This document shows positions 16,014-24,741 of a stretch of DNA of 64,000 bases, piece by piece. Location of the stretch: the NCBI GenBank assembly GCA_036245095.1, contig BSWA01000003.1, forward strand, positions 1 to 64,000. Reading direction: 5' to 3'. The notes under the pieces were generated by a model, which saw only the letters and a list, made by a program, of their open reading frames with translations, ran no database searches and was not told the origin of the DNA. The position numbers and the translations under genes are program-made. The stretch comes from Improbicoccus devescovinae. GTDB taxonomy: Bacteria > Bacillota > Clostridia > Oscillospirales > Acutalibacteraceae. The first letter of the stretch is position 1; every line of letters starts with the position of its first letter.

Positions 16014-16720
16014 TTTAAATTAAGATGTACTCCTGTGTGAATATATATTACCCATTCTGCAATATTAGTGCAATGGTCACCAATTCTTTCAATATATTTA
16101 GCTATAAATAATAAATCTACTGAGGCCTTGACTTTTGATGAAATTTTTGTATTGCTTTGGATATATTCAGATTTAGTAAATTCGGTTTTATCGCTGTGTA
16201 TAGAGATAAAAGAACAAATATTTGAAATTATATTCGTGAAATCACTGTCTACTTCGTTATCAAATTCACAAATGTCTTTGCATTCTTCTAGATTATATAA
16301 TTTTACTATTTTTAATATTCTTTTAAACATATCGTAAACTTTTGTTAACATGGAAATAATTAAATCTAAATATTTTGTATCTGAATTTAGGTTTTTTAAC
16401 CAGATAATTTCACAAATATCAGCGCATTGATCTGAAATTCTTTCGATGTCAGTAATTATTTTTAAATATCCTGTAATTTTTCTGAGATCAGATGCTACAG
16501 GATGTTGTAAAGATAATAGCCTAATGCATTTGTTTTCTATATCGTGATCAATTTTGTCTATTTCATAATCAGAAGATGATATTTTATGTGCAAGTTCAAA
16601 GTCTAAATTTCTTAATGATACAATAGTTTTTTGCATAATATTACTAACTTTAAATCCCATTGCATCTAGGTCATTTAAAAGTACATCTAATTGTTCTTGA
16701 TATAAATTTCTCAAAGTCAA
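16010..16720 (-). CDS. phoU: PhoU-family phosphate regulatory protein
   Basis: 236 residues with two PhoU three-helix repeats: LLNDLDAMGFKVSNIMQKTI and SDYEIDKIDHDIENKCIRLL in the first, EYIQSNTKISSKVKASVDLL and FIAKYIERIGDHCTNIAEWV in the second. The ERISDQCADI and ERIGDHCTNI motifs bind metal in family members. PhoU normally modulates the Pst transporter and the PhoR kinase. Here it follows an amino-acid-type ABC transporter by 25 bp in one transcription unit, with no pst or phoR genes in view. Start TTG at 16720. Confidence 0.93.
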   Translation of the reverse strand: MTLRNLYQEQLDVLLNDLDAMGFKVSNIMQKTIVSLRNLDFELAHKISSSDYEIDKIDHDIENKCIRLLSLQHPVASDLRKITGYLKIITDIERISDQCADICEIIWLKNLNSDTKYLDLIISMLTKVYDMFKRILKIVKLYNLEECKDICEFDNEVDSDFTNIISNICSFISIHSDKTEFTKSEYIQSNTKISSKVKASVDLLFIAKYIERIGDHCTNIAEWVIYIHTGVHLNLN

Positions 16721-16745
16721 TATTAATCACAACCGATCTAAAATA

Positions 16746-17465
16746 TTATTGGAAATTACTTGTTAATAATTCATAAAAATTTTCATCTTTTTTAAGACGA
16801 TCTTTAATAATTTGCCCATTTTGCATGATAATAATTCTATTTGCAAACATGCGCACAAAATTCATGTCATGAGAAATGCAAATTATTGACATATTTTTTT
16901 CTAGAAAATTCATGAATATATTTGAAATTTCTTTAACCATTTTGGTATCAAGTGCCGAAGTAGGCTCATCAACAAGTAACAGCCGGGGCGCCATGGCAAT
17001 AGTGCGAATTATAGCAACGCGTTGCTTTTCACCTCCAGAAAGGTTGCTAGGATATTCGTTTTCTTTTTCTAAAAGTTCTACGCGGTTTAAAAGATTAATA
17101 GCAATTTGATCAGCTGATTTGGTGTCGATTTTTTTGACTTTTTTTAATGCTATAGTTATATTTTGCTTGATAGTTAAATGAGAAAACAAATTAAAATGCT
17201 GAAATACCATCCCGATTTTAGTTCGTAATATATTAATATTATTGGAATTCAATATAGACATATTTTCAAACAAAATATCTCCAGATGTAGGTCGTTCAAG
17301 TAAATTTAAACATCTTAAAAATGTACTTTTTCCTGCTCCAGACGGCCCTATTATACAAATTCGTTGATTTTCATAAATTTCTAGGTTTATATCAGTAAGT
17401 ATTTGTTTGTTTTTACTAAAACTTAAATTTTGAATTGTCATAATTTTTTCCACCATATTGGTCAT
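16746..17465 (-). CDS. Polar amino acid ABC transporter, ATP-binding protein (GlnQ-like)
   Basis: Walker A GPSGAGKST, Q-loop MVFQHFNLFSHLT, signature NLSGGEKQRVAIIR, Walker B LLLVDEPTSALD and the H-loop ISHDMNF are all present. The sequence matches the polar-amino-acid (GlnQ/HisP) subfamily. The ATG at 17463-17465 is chosen because AGGAG lies 8 nt upstream, overlapping the stop of the preceding permease gene. Its partner is the fused binding-protein/permease immediately upstream, and phoU follows downstream. Confidence 0.93.
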   Translation of the reverse strand: MTNMVEKIMTIQNLSFSKNKQILTDINLEIYENQRICIIGPSGAGKSTFLRCLNLLERPTSGDILFENMSILNSNNINILRTKIGMVFQHFNLFSHLTIKQNITIALKKVKKIDTKSADQIAINLLNRVELLEKENEYPSNLSGGEKQRVAIIRTIAMAPRLLLVDEPTSALDTKMVKEISNIFMNFLEKNMSIICISHDMNFVRMFANRIIIMQNGQIIKDRLKKDENFYELLTSNFQ

Positions 17466-17472
17466 ATTAAAT

Positions 17473-18990
17473 TCACTCCTCACTTTTGCGCAATTTTAAT
17501 TCTATCTTTTTCATAATATAAGATAAAATACAAGAAATAATAAAATAAATAATAGCTACGCTTAATAGCGGCACCAACGGAGTCAATGTTTGACTTCGAA
17601 TTATTTCTCCGGCACGAGATAAATCTACTACACCTAATAGCCCTGCTATAGCGGTTTCTTTGAATAGTTGAATTAATTCATTAAAAATTCCAGCCAATGC
17701 ATGTTTGAACATCTGTGGGATCATTACGTGCCAAAAAGTTAGTCTGTTATTTAAGCCTAGAGCATAAGCTGCTTCAATTTGCCCGTGATCAAGAGCAAAA
17801 AATCCAGATCTAATAATACCAGAGACATAGGCTCCTGAGTTAATTCCAAATACAAATATGGCGGACCATATTTTATTTATGCCTATAGGGTTTAAAATTA
17901 TATAATACATTATAAAAAGTTGACATACAATAGGTGTTCCTTTTGTTAAATTTACATAAATTTTTGCAATAATTCTTAATAAATATAACATAAATCTTAG
18001 AGGCTTGAATTTGGGCACGAGATTTTTAAATTTCTTGCTCTCGGTAATAATTAAAACTGCTGTTAATATCCCGAGAAATAACCCTAGTATTACAGAAAAT
18101 ATCGATATCTGACATGTTGCTAATAGGCCATTTAAAATTAGTTTGTATCTTTCTTTATATATTAAATTATCGTATAATTCATCTAATATTCCGTTGGTTT
18201 TTTGGCTATTATTACCAGTATATTTATCTAACAATAATTGTATTTTATTTTCTGATTTTAATTCTCCTATAATTTCGTTTAATTTATTACAAAGCTCCGG
18301 ATTATTCTTAGGCACTGCTATTCTGTAATCTTCTGTAAATAACGGAGAACTTAAAATTTCTAGTTTATCTGGATATTTTTTGACATATTTCTCAGCCGGA
18401 TGCTGATCTGAAACAATTGCATCTATATTATTGGAATCAATAAGATCAGTAATAGCATCGGAAAGTTTATTGTAAATAGTAAGACCATTATATTCTTTTT
18501 CTACACAAAAATTATGCCCTGTAGTGCCCAGCATGACTCCGATTTTTTTGGATGGTAATTCGTCTAAAGATGCTACATCGTTTTTATTTGTTTTATTTGT
18601 AATTATTACTTGATTTGCACTAAAATATGAGTCTGTAAAATCTGTGGATTTAGCTTTTTCCTCAGTAGAAGACATCGCTGCTATTGCAATATCACATTTA
18701 TTATTAGCTAACTCAAATATAATCGCATCGTATGCAACGTCGTTTATTTTTAATTTAACACCTAATCTTTCCGCAATCAATTCAGCGAGATCAATATCTA
18801 TGCCTTTGAAATTTTCACCCTCTAGATATTCCCATGGCGGGAACTCTGCGTTTGTAGCGCAAACAATTTCTCCTTGTTTAGTAATTAAATCTAATTTGTC
18901 TGTTGTAGCTACAATTGCTTTAGTGTTTCGGATAAATAATACGCTAAAAAACAATAAAAATATTAAAAATATATTCTTAAATTTATGCAA
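17473..18990 (-). CDS. Amino acid ABC transporter, fused substrate-binding protein and permease
   Basis: 505 residues combining two functions. After a signal/anchor (NIFLIFLLFFSVLFIRNTKA), residues about 35-265 are a solute-binding domain (SBP_bac_3): GEIVCATNAEFPPWEYLEGE, GIDIDLAELIAERLGV, DIAIAAMSSTEEKAKSTDFT. Residues about 285-500 are a HisM/GlnP permease with several membrane spans and the ABC-docking loop (EAAYALGLNNRLTFWHVMIP). Such fusions are known in Firmicutes and lactic acid bacteria and tether the receptor to the channel. Start TTG at 18990. It heads an operon with the ATPase and phoU. Specificity (glutamine, glutamate, arginine or other) cannot be read from sequence. Confidence 0.92.
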   Translation of the reverse strand: MHKFKNIFLIFLLFFSVLFIRNTKAIVATTDKLDLITKQGEIVCATNAEFPPWEYLEGENFKGIDIDLAELIAERLGVKLKINDVAYDAIIFELANNKCDIAIAAMSSTEEKAKSTDFTDSYFSANQVIITNKTNKNDVASLDELPSKKIGVMLGTTGHNFCVEKEYNGLTIYNKLSDAITDLIDSNNIDAIVSDQHPAEKYVKKYPDKLEILSSPLFTEDYRIAVPKNNPELCNKLNEIIGELKSENKIQLLLDKYTGNNSQKTNGILDELYDNLIYKERYKLILNGLLATCQISIFSVILGLFLGILTAVLIITESKKFKNLVPKFKPLRFMLYLLRIIAKIYVNLTKGTPIVCQLFIMYYIILNPIGINKIWSAIFVFGINSGAYVSGIIRSGFFALDHGQIEAAYALGLNNRLTFWHVMIPQMFKHALAGIFNELIQLFKETAIAGLLGVVDLSRAGEIIRSQTLTPLVPLLSVAIIYFIISCILSYIMKKIELKLRKSEE

Positions 18991-19093
18991 TATATAAATA
19001 ACAACTCTCCCTTTCTATTTATTGTATTATTGTATTAATTAAAAAATAACAGTCAAGCTTATTACTCGGAATTTTAATAATCATATTTATAAT

Positions 19094-19240
19094 AGACCTG
19101 TCCTAAAACTGAATTATTTTTATAAATTTCGATGTAAAAGAAGCCCAGAAACGTGTAGCATACTAGTTATATGTGCGTAGTTTCGAACACCGCATTGGAC
19201 AATGAAATTTGCAAAAATAATTCAGTTTTAGGACAGGTCT
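19094..19240. repeat. MITE-like repeat, copy 1
   Basis: 147 bp with long terminal inverted repeats (AGACCTGTCCTAAAACTGAA ... complement), no coding capacity, flanked by AT-rich sequence. Related copies lie at 31181-31324 (opposite orientation) and 33487-33631. Confidence 0.85.
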
Positions 19241-19244
19241 ATTG

Positions 19245-19540
19245 GTAAAAAACACGATTTCAAACTTTTTAAATAATCTAAACTTAACATAAATAGTAAG
19301 ATAAAAATACTGGCAGATACAGATTTTCAAGGGACTCACAAATTTCATAAGAATTCAGAAATCCCAAAAAAGAAAACTAAAAACATCCTCTTACAAAATA
19401 CGAAAAAGAGAAAAATCGTGAAATTTCAAGTCAAAGAGTAAAAATTGAAAACATTATTGGTTTTATTAAACGTTTTAAAGTTTTAGCCGTTAAATACAGA
19501 AACCGTATAAATGTTTTGGTCTGAGGTGTAATTTGATCTC
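19245..19540 (+). pseudogene. IS5/ISL2-type transposase C-terminal remnant
   Basis: Broken frames spell HDFKLF, KILADTDFQGTHKFHKNSEI, LTKYEKEKNREISSQRVKIENI and FIKRFKVLAVKYRNRINVLV. This is the C-terminal third of an ISL2-like DDE transposase related to, but distinct from, the element at 6998-7892. Multiple stops and shifts are present. The scrap at 3400-3511 comes from the same family. Confidence 0.7.
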
Positions 19541-19564
19541 CAGTTTTTGTAATTTTAATCTGAA

Positions 19565-19650
19565 TAATAACAAACAGAAAAAAATGCTTAGTGTGTCGTT
19601 TATTTCTGATATTTATAATTACGAGTTGATGGTTTTAGGATTAATATAAA
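19565..19650. repeat. Dispersed repeat shared with 31078-31170
   Basis: The run from AACAAACAGAAAAAA through CGTTTATTTCTG, TTTATAATTA and GAGTTGATG reappears as the reverse complement at 31078-31170, next to MITE copy 2. It probably marks the end of the ISL2-like remnant family. Confidence 0.65.
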
Positions 19651-19659
19651 AATTTAAAA

Positions 19660-19855
19660 TATAATATATGACCTTAATTTAGAATGGTTAATGATTGATA
19701 CGTTCCATGTCAAGGTTCAGCTACATGTACCTGGAGCAAAAGGTGGAAATCAAGATGTGAAAGCGTACAAAATAAAGATCAATTCCAAGATTTACTTGGC
19801 TGGGGATGCGAATGGTATCCCGATTAAACTATTATCACAGGAGGCATCATATCAT
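19660..19855 (+). pseudogene. Diverged IS427-like transposase fragment
   Basis: Encodes LEWLMIDTFHVKVQLHVPGA, KGGNQDVKAYK and INSKIYLAGDANGIPIK, clearly the middle of an IS427-type transposase (compare FEWLMIDASHVKIHPHAAGA in copy A). It is much more diverged and has no ends, so it is an old insertion. Confidence 0.75.
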
Positions 19856-19968
19856 AGGTTCTAAAGAAATCTATTGATAATTACTCAATTTGGAGTATAT
19901 TATATATTATTAAAATGGATTGAGATTCAAAAGAATATATAAATTTAGATAATAGGAGTGTTAAAATT

Positions 19969-20829
19969 TTGTTAAATTCTGTTGAAACAATAGACAAAAT
20001 TTTCGATTTAATCACTGACAATTCTGCAGGATACAATTCTTTAAGTTCATTTCGAGCAATTAACCTATTTTTTGAGCCTTCTACGAGAACTCATTACAGT
20101 TTCAAAATAGCAGAACAAAATTTAGGCATGAAACAAATATCTTTTACTCCAGAGAGTTCGTCTATACAAAAAGGCGAGTCTTTTTATGACACTGTTAAAG
20201 TTTTCGAAAATTTTGGCGTCGATGTTTTAGTCATACGGCATTCAGATAATGAATATTTTCAAAAATTAAAACATAAAATTCACATACCTATAATTAACGC
20301 AGGTGCCGGCACGAAATCACATCCAACACAGACATTGCTTGATTTATATACGATTAAACAAGAATTTGGAAGCTTCAAAGATCTAACGGTTGGCATAATT
20401 GGCGATGTTTTGCATTCAAGAGTTGCAAATTCTAGTATTAAAATAATGCAAGAACTCGGCATGAAAATTGTAATTAGCGGTCCTCCGGAGTTTATACAAA
20501 ACAAAGAAAATTTCGTACCATTCCCCGATATATTAAAAATTTGCAATGTAATAATCATGTTGCGAATTCAGCATGAACGGCATAAAGATAAATTCGATAT
20601 AGAAGATTATAATTCAAAATATGGCTTAAATTCCAAAAATATCAAAATTATGAAGCCTAACACTATTATAATGCATCCAGGGCCATATAATAGAGGCGTA
20701 GAAATTACAGACGAAATTATAGAAAGTAAACATTCGAGAATATTCACACAATTTAAAAACGGCGTCATTGTTAGGATGGCGACCATTAGGTTTGTCCTAC
20801 AAGAAAATATTAGTATATTTGATTTGTAA
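19969..20829 (+). CDS. pyrB: Aspartate carbamoyltransferase, catalytic subunit
   Basis: Catalyses carbamoyl phosphate + aspartate to carbamoyl aspartate, the committed step of pyrimidine synthesis. 286 residues, slightly short at the N-terminus. Carbamoyl-phosphate loop FFEPSTRTHYSF (about 35), KGESFYDT (about 68), HPTQTLLDLYT (about 119), R-x-Q in MLRIQHERH (about 201) and HPGPYNRGVEI (about 240) are intact. Start TTG at 19969 with TAGGAG upstream. No pyrI or other pyr genes adjoin; it stands alone between IS debris and a terminator, so the pathway is dispersed or reduced. Confidence 0.94.
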   Translation: MLNSVETIDKIFDLITDNSAGYNSLSSFRAINLFFEPSTRTHYSFKIAEQNLGMKQISFTPESSSIQKGESFYDTVKVFENFGVDVLVIRHSDNEYFQKLKHKIHIPIINAGAGTKSHPTQTLLDLYTIKQEFGSFKDLTVGIIGDVLHSRVANSSIKIMQELGMKIVISGPPEFIQNKENFVPFPDILKICNVIIMLRIQHERHKDKFDIEDYNSKYGLNSKNIKIMKPNTIIMHPGPYNRGVEITDEIIESKHSRIFTQFKNGVIVRMATIRFVLQENISIFDL

Positions 20830-20837
20830 CTGAATTT

Positions 20838-20870
20838 AAGATCACGGTTATCCGTAATCTTATTTATATA
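20838..20870 (+). terminator. Terminator after pyrB
   Basis: AAGATCACGG (20838-20847), TTAT loop, CCGTAATCTT (20852-20861): a 10-bp stem with one mismatch, 9 nt past the pyrB stop, followed by an AT-rich, T-containing tract. Confidence 0.6.
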
Positions 20871-20925
20871 TATTTTTTTATATATATTTTATATATTTTT
20901 TAAAAGTGCTATAATTACAGTCCGC

Positions 20926-21111
20926 TTAAAGTTCAAATATATTTTTCTTTACTTTCTCGCCGTTAACTTTTTTGTTTATTTTAGATATTTCCTTGCAGTA
21001 TGTCGTACGATTTTTGTGTGATAATTCACAAATTTCTTTATGAGACCAATGAAAATAATATGCCAGAAAAGATATCTCTTCTAGAAGTGCATCTGTAGGA
21101 TAACTTTTCAG
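20926..21111 (-). CDS. Small DUF6760-like protein, phage-tail/contractile injection system associated
   Basis: 61 residues containing YPTDALLEEISFLAYYFHWS, then HKEICELSHKNR and CKEISKINKKVNGEK. The pattern YP.D.L.EE..F.AY.FHW....I..L.H..R..W..EI..IN matches, from memory, the DUF6760 family found beside tail-sheath and baseplate genes of contractile injection systems. The start is probably a CTG at 21109-21111 that overlaps the TGA of the upstream gene, implying translational coupling. No other tail genes are present in the window, so this pair is isolated. Confidence 0.5.
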   Translation of the reverse strand: MKSYPTDALLEEISFLAYYFHWSHKEICELSHKNRTTYCKEISKINKKVNGEKVKKNIFEL

Positions 21112-21479
21112 GCTTCCCCGAAAAAAGGAACGTTCACCGAAAATGAGTGATTACAACTCGGGCATGAAGTCCCAAAAACTTGAGGTTCTATACTATTTAT
21201 CCGTTGGTATAAATCCTGAAGGTACGTCATATCACTAGTAAACAGATTTTCTATTATATTAGCGCTAATTTTAGGTAATTTACCTAATTTAACAATAACT
21301 CGTTCTAAAAGCAAAATACTCAAATATCCAGGATTTAATTTAACTCTTTGGTCATTAAGCGGAATTATCTCATCGACAGCACTAGCCAAGCGCATTTTAC
21401 CGTCTTTATGAATATTCCCCTCATGATCGATGTAACCTTTTGGAAGCGTAAAATCATATAAAGTCTCGAAATTCGGCAT
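21108..21479 (-). CDS. Phage tail assembly-like protein of contractile injection systems
   Basis: 123 residues. MPNFETLYDFTLPKGYIDHE, GNIHKDGKMRLASAVDEI and LNPGYLSILLLERVIVKLGK, then NIIENLFTSDMTYLQDLYQR, match the small tail-assembly proteins encoded between tube and baseplate genes in injection-system and phage-tail loci. A single CPSC pair near the C-terminus (TSCPSCNHSFSV) corresponds to the zinc-ribbon-like tail of that family. It overlaps the DUF6760-like gene by 4 bp. Neither sheath, tube, spike nor ATPase is nearby. It could be a relic, or a component displaced from a locus elsewhere in the genome. Confidence 0.6.
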   Translation of the reverse strand: MPNFETLYDFTLPKGYIDHEGNIHKDGKMRLASAVDEIIPLNDQRVKLNPGYLSILLLERVIVKLGKLPKISANIIENLFTSDMTYLQDLYQRINSIEPQVFGTSCPSCNHSFSVNVPFFGEA

Positions 21480-21580
21480 AAAACAACCTCTTTAAAATTA
21501 GATTAATAATATAGTTCCCAAAAAAAAAAAAAATATTATGATATCAAAAAAAATATTTTTAAAAAAAGGATGTATGGTTT

Positions 21581-22543
21581 TTGTCTAACATAAAAGTAAT
21601 TTTAGATGCTTTCGGCGGAGATAATGCGCCAATAGAAATAATCAAAGGAGGTATTCTCGCACAAAAAGAAGCCAATATTAATGTAATTTTTTGTGGAGAT
21701 TCCACTAAAATTAAAGAAATTGGGCGGTCTTTTAAAACTGACATTAAAGATTCGCAAATAATTCATGCTCCCGATGTGATTTTGTCTGATGCTAAACCTA
21801 TGGAAATTACTAAAAATAAAAATTGTTCTATGTCTGTAGGACTACAAGCACTCGCTGACAATGAAGCCGACAGTTTCGTTTCCGCCGGAAACAGTGGGGC
21901 ATTGCTCGTTGGAACTACGCTTATTGTAAAAAAAGCACCTAATATAAAAAGAATAGCTTTTGCTCCTTTAATTCCAAGCCTGGAAAGTATGTTTTTACTT
22001 GTAGATGCTGGCGCTAATTCCGATTGCACCGAAAATATGCTTGTACAATTTGGTATTATGGGATCGGACTATGTTAAGAAAATATTAAAAATAGAAACTC
22101 CTAGAGTTGGTTTATTAAATATCGGGACTGAAGAAACCAAGGGTGATGACCTTAGGCATAATGCATATAAATTATTTAAATCTCAAACAGTCAATCCCAT
22201 AAATTTCATTGGGAACGTCGAGGCAAATGATATTTTTTTCAATGCATGCGATGTAGTTGTTGCCGATGGCTTTACTGGAAATATGATATTAAAAACATTC
22301 GAGGGCACTAGTAGTTTATTAATACAAAAAATTAACGCGAGTTTAAATCATAATTTAAAAACAAAATTTGGCAGTTTATTATTAAAAAAGCAATTGAATT
22401 CAATTACACATCAAATAAGCTATCAATTAAAAGGAAGTGCCCCTCTTTTGGGCGCAGCTAAACCAGTATTTAAAACCCATGGTAGATCCGATGCTAAGAC
22501 TATAAAAAATGCGCTTATAAATGCTAGTAAATATGAAATTTGA
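21581..22543 (+). CDS. plsX: Phosphate acyltransferase PlsX
   Basis: Converts acyl-ACP to acyl-phosphate for phosphatidic acid synthesis together with PlsY. 320 residues. Opens with KVILDAFGGDNAPIEIIKGG, then SFVSAGNSGALLVGTT, FLLVDAGANSDC, GLLNIGTEETKGDD, VADGFTGNMILKTFEGTS and a C-terminal GAAKPVFKTHGRSD, all PlsX signatures. Start TTG at 21581 with an AAGGA site upstream. In many Firmicutes plsX sits with fabD, fabG and acpP; here it is alone, another sign of dispersal. Confidence 0.95.
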   Translation: MSNIKVILDAFGGDNAPIEIIKGGILAQKEANINVIFCGDSTKIKEIGRSFKTDIKDSQIIHAPDVILSDAKPMEITKNKNCSMSVGLQALADNEADSFVSAGNSGALLVGTTLIVKKAPNIKRIAFAPLIPSLESMFLLVDAGANSDCTENMLVQFGIMGSDYVKKILKIETPRVGLLNIGTEETKGDDLRHNAYKLFKSQTVNPINFIGNVEANDIFFNACDVVVADGFTGNMILKTFEGTSSLLIQKINASLNHNLKTKFGSLLLKKQLNSITHQISYQLKGSAPLLGAAKPVFKTHGRSDAKTIKNALINASKYEI

Positions 22544-22593
22544 TATAAATTTAAGTAATTTTAGCCAAAAATAAAAATTATCAAAAAAAATTC

Positions 22594-22622
22594 TTGACTT
22601 TTATTTTTATAAATAGCATAAT
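22594..22622 (+). promoter_or_regulatory. Sigma-A promoter of spo0A
   Basis: TTGACT at 22594-22599, 17-bp spacer, CATAAT at 22617-22622, about 60 bp upstream of the spo0A start. I see no sigma-H-like element and no clear Spo0A box (TTTGTCGAA) in this short upstream region. Confidence 0.55.
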
Positions 22623-22683
22623 AACCTTGTGCCTGTATATATAAAGTTTGGTTTGGGCTGTCGAAAGGAGCTTTTGCTTAGTT

Positions 22684-23475
22684 ATGGAAGAAATTCGTGT
22701 TTTGATGACTGAAACTGATGAAAAAGTTATTAAAAAAGTTTCTCAAGTTTTTGCGGAATATTCTATATCATGTGTATTTTTGGCTAGAAACGGAGCAAAA
22801 TTAGTAAACAAAATTATAGATGTATTACCGCATTTTGTGGTGATGGATTTTTACATGTCACAAATGGATTCCTGCGATGTAATAAGTTGTGTGAAATCAA
22901 AGGCTCCTATTCGGCTGCCAGAATTTGTTGTAGTGTCGGGCTATGTCAATGAGGGCCTTGAAAAGGAAGCTATTACAAGCGGGGCCTCATGCCTCCTTTC
23001 AAGGCCATATGATAGCCATGAGCTTTCTAAAATCATTTTAGACGGGTATACTAGATTCAAAAACAATAATTCAACGCAACATATTACGCAAGAGAACAGG
23101 CTTGAAATCGAAGTGACAGAACTTTTGCATACAATTGGAGTTCCAGCGCATATAAAAGGCTATTATTATTTGAGATCATCAATTGTACTTTGTGTAAATA
23201 TACCCAATATAATTAATACTATGACCCGGCAGTTATATCCGAATGTCGCCGAGATTTACGCCACAACTGCGCCCAGAGTAGAGCGCGCTATTAGGCATGC
23301 TATTGAGGTTGCCTGGGACCGCGGAAATATTAATGTATTAAATAATTTATTTGGGAGTACAATTCAGGATTCAAAAGGAAAGCCTACTAATACCGAGTTC
23401 ATTGCTATGATTAGTGACAAAATTCGCCTGAGTTATAAATATGATTCACCACATGTTTTTGCAAATAAAATTTAA
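22684..23475 (+). CDS. spo0A: Sporulation response regulator Spo0A with altered receiver site
   Basis: Master regulator of sporulation entry: a CheY-like receiver (about 1-125) and the Spo0A DNA-binding domain (about 150-263). The C-terminal domain is excellent: PRVERAIRHAIEVAWDRGNI, LFGST and KPTNTEFIAMISDKIRL. The receiver keeps the phospho-acceptor (VVMDFYM, Asp55). However, the acidic pair, normally Asp-Asp, aligns with Glu10-Thr11 (LMTETDE), the switch Thr is Ser (VVVSGYV), and the invariant Lys is Arg (LLSRPYD). Phosphorylation may be impaired or the protein may act constitutively. The ATG at 22684 is used; AGGAG is 13 nt upstream. The next gene starts 4 bp after its stop. Confidence 0.93.
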   Translation: MEEIRVLMTETDEKVIKKVSQVFAEYSISCVFLARNGAKLVNKIIDVLPHFVVMDFYMSQMDSCDVISCVKSKAPIRLPEFVVVSGYVNEGLEKEAITSGASCLLSRPYDSHELSKIILDGYTRFKNNNSTQHITQENRLEIEVTELLHTIGVPAHIKGYYYLRSSIVLCVNIPNIINTMTRQLYPNVAEIYATTAPRVERAIRHAIEVAWDRGNINVLNNLFGSTIQDSKGKPTNTEFIAMISDKIRLSYKYDSPHVFANKI

Positions 23476-23479
23476 ATAT

Positions 23480-24703
23480 ATGTTAAAAGTAAATTCGAAA
23501 ATTTCATATTTAGCAGAGCAAGCAATAGAGAAATGCCAAGATTTTTTTGTGAAAATTGAACAAATTTATGTTCAAAATTCAAAAAAAGTTTTATCAAGTT
23601 TTCTGAAACATAAAATAAACGAGAATCATTTTGTACAAACTACAGGTTATGGATACTCTAATTTTGGTAAACATGCATTAAATTCTGTATGCGCCGATAT
23701 ATTTAACTCAGAATCAGCGTTCGTCAGTGAAAATTTTGCAAGCGGAACTCATGCGTTAAGCATATCACTTCTTGGGATTTCTCGGCCCGGGTTTAATATA
23801 TTAAGTATTACTGGCGCTCCGTATGATACACTTTTGGATGTTATATACAAAAAAAATGTCGGTTCGCTTCATGATTATAACATAAATTTTGAGTCAGTAA
23901 ATTATGTTAAGTTATCTCAAGAAGAATTCTGTAATTTATTTAAGAATCGCAGAGATATTGTATTTATTCAGAGATCAAAAGGCTATGATTTTTCAAAAGA
24001 ATGTTTAAGCCCTGAATTAATTGGTAAATTATCACAAAAAATAAAACAAATGTCCCCAGAAACCGTTGTAATTGTTGATAACTGTTATGGGGAATTCACT
24101 CAACCCGAAGAACCTACTGCCCATGGAGCAGATCTCATTATAGGCTCGCTTATAAAAAACCCAGGAGGAGGAATTGCTCCTAGCGGTGGATACATTGCTG
24201 GTAAAAAAAAGTTGGTTGAGCTTTGCGCCGATAGATTTATTGCTCCGGGATTGGGATTCGATATAGGTAATTCTCATTATAATCGCGAACTATTTATGGG
24301 TTTTTTTTATGCTCCTAGAGCTGTTTGTGAGGCGCTTAAAACTGCAATTTTTAGTGCTTGTTTTTTTGAACTTTTAGGTTATAATACCGATCCAAGTTTT
24401 AGTGCCCCTAGATTCGACATAGTTCAGACAATAAAATTTGATGATTGTGCAAAATTAATTAATTTTTGTAAAAAAATCCAAGAATTTTCACCAATTGGTT
24501 CAAACCTTCACCTTGAGCCCTGGGATATGCCTGGCTATTCAGACAAAATCATCATGGCCTCAGGCGGCTTTATCTCAGGGTCTTCTATAGAACTTTCTGT
24601 TGATGCACCGATTAGGCCCCCGTATGTTGCATATCTCCAAGGAGGAACAGATTTTGAAATTTCCAAATTAATAATCATGAATGCTGCTAGCATATTATTA
24701 TAA
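23480..24703 (+). CDS. Methionine gamma-lyase family (aluminium resistance protein-like) PLP enzyme
   Basis: 407 residues from the ATG at 23480, which begins 4 bp after spo0A; an upstream in-frame start would overlap spo0A. Fold-type I PLP enzyme of the group annotated as methionine gamma-lyase/aluminium resistance protein. Signatures include FVSENFASGTHALSISLLGI, TGAPYDTLLDVI, VIVDNCYGEFTQPEEPTAHG and DLIIGSLIKNPGGGIAPSGG (the PLP lysine is in SLIKN), then GYIAGKKKLVE. The C-terminus keeps YLQGG. In Clostridia this gene often sits near hfq, miaA or glnR; the pairing with spo0A is unusual. The physiological substrate is not established. Confidence 0.88.
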   Translation: MLKVNSKISYLAEQAIEKCQDFFVKIEQIYVQNSKKVLSSFLKHKINENHFVQTTGYGYSNFGKHALNSVCADIFNSESAFVSENFASGTHALSISLLGISRPGFNILSITGAPYDTLLDVIYKKNVGSLHDYNINFESVNYVKLSQEEFCNLFKNRRDIVFIQRSKGYDFSKECLSPELIGKLSQKIKQMSPETVVIVDNCYGEFTQPEEPTAHGADLIIGSLIKNPGGGIAPSGGYIAGKKKLVELCADRFIAPGLGFDIGNSHYNRELFMGFFYAPRAVCEALKTAIFSACFFELLGYNTDPSFSAPRFDIVQTIKFDDCAKLINFCKKIQEFSPIGSNLHLEPWDMPGYSDKIIMASGGFISGSSIELSVDAPIRPPYVAYLQGGTDFEISKLIIMNAASILL

Positions 24704-24741
24704 GTGTGTTGTTATTTTAATTAAAATTGGTGATAAATTTC

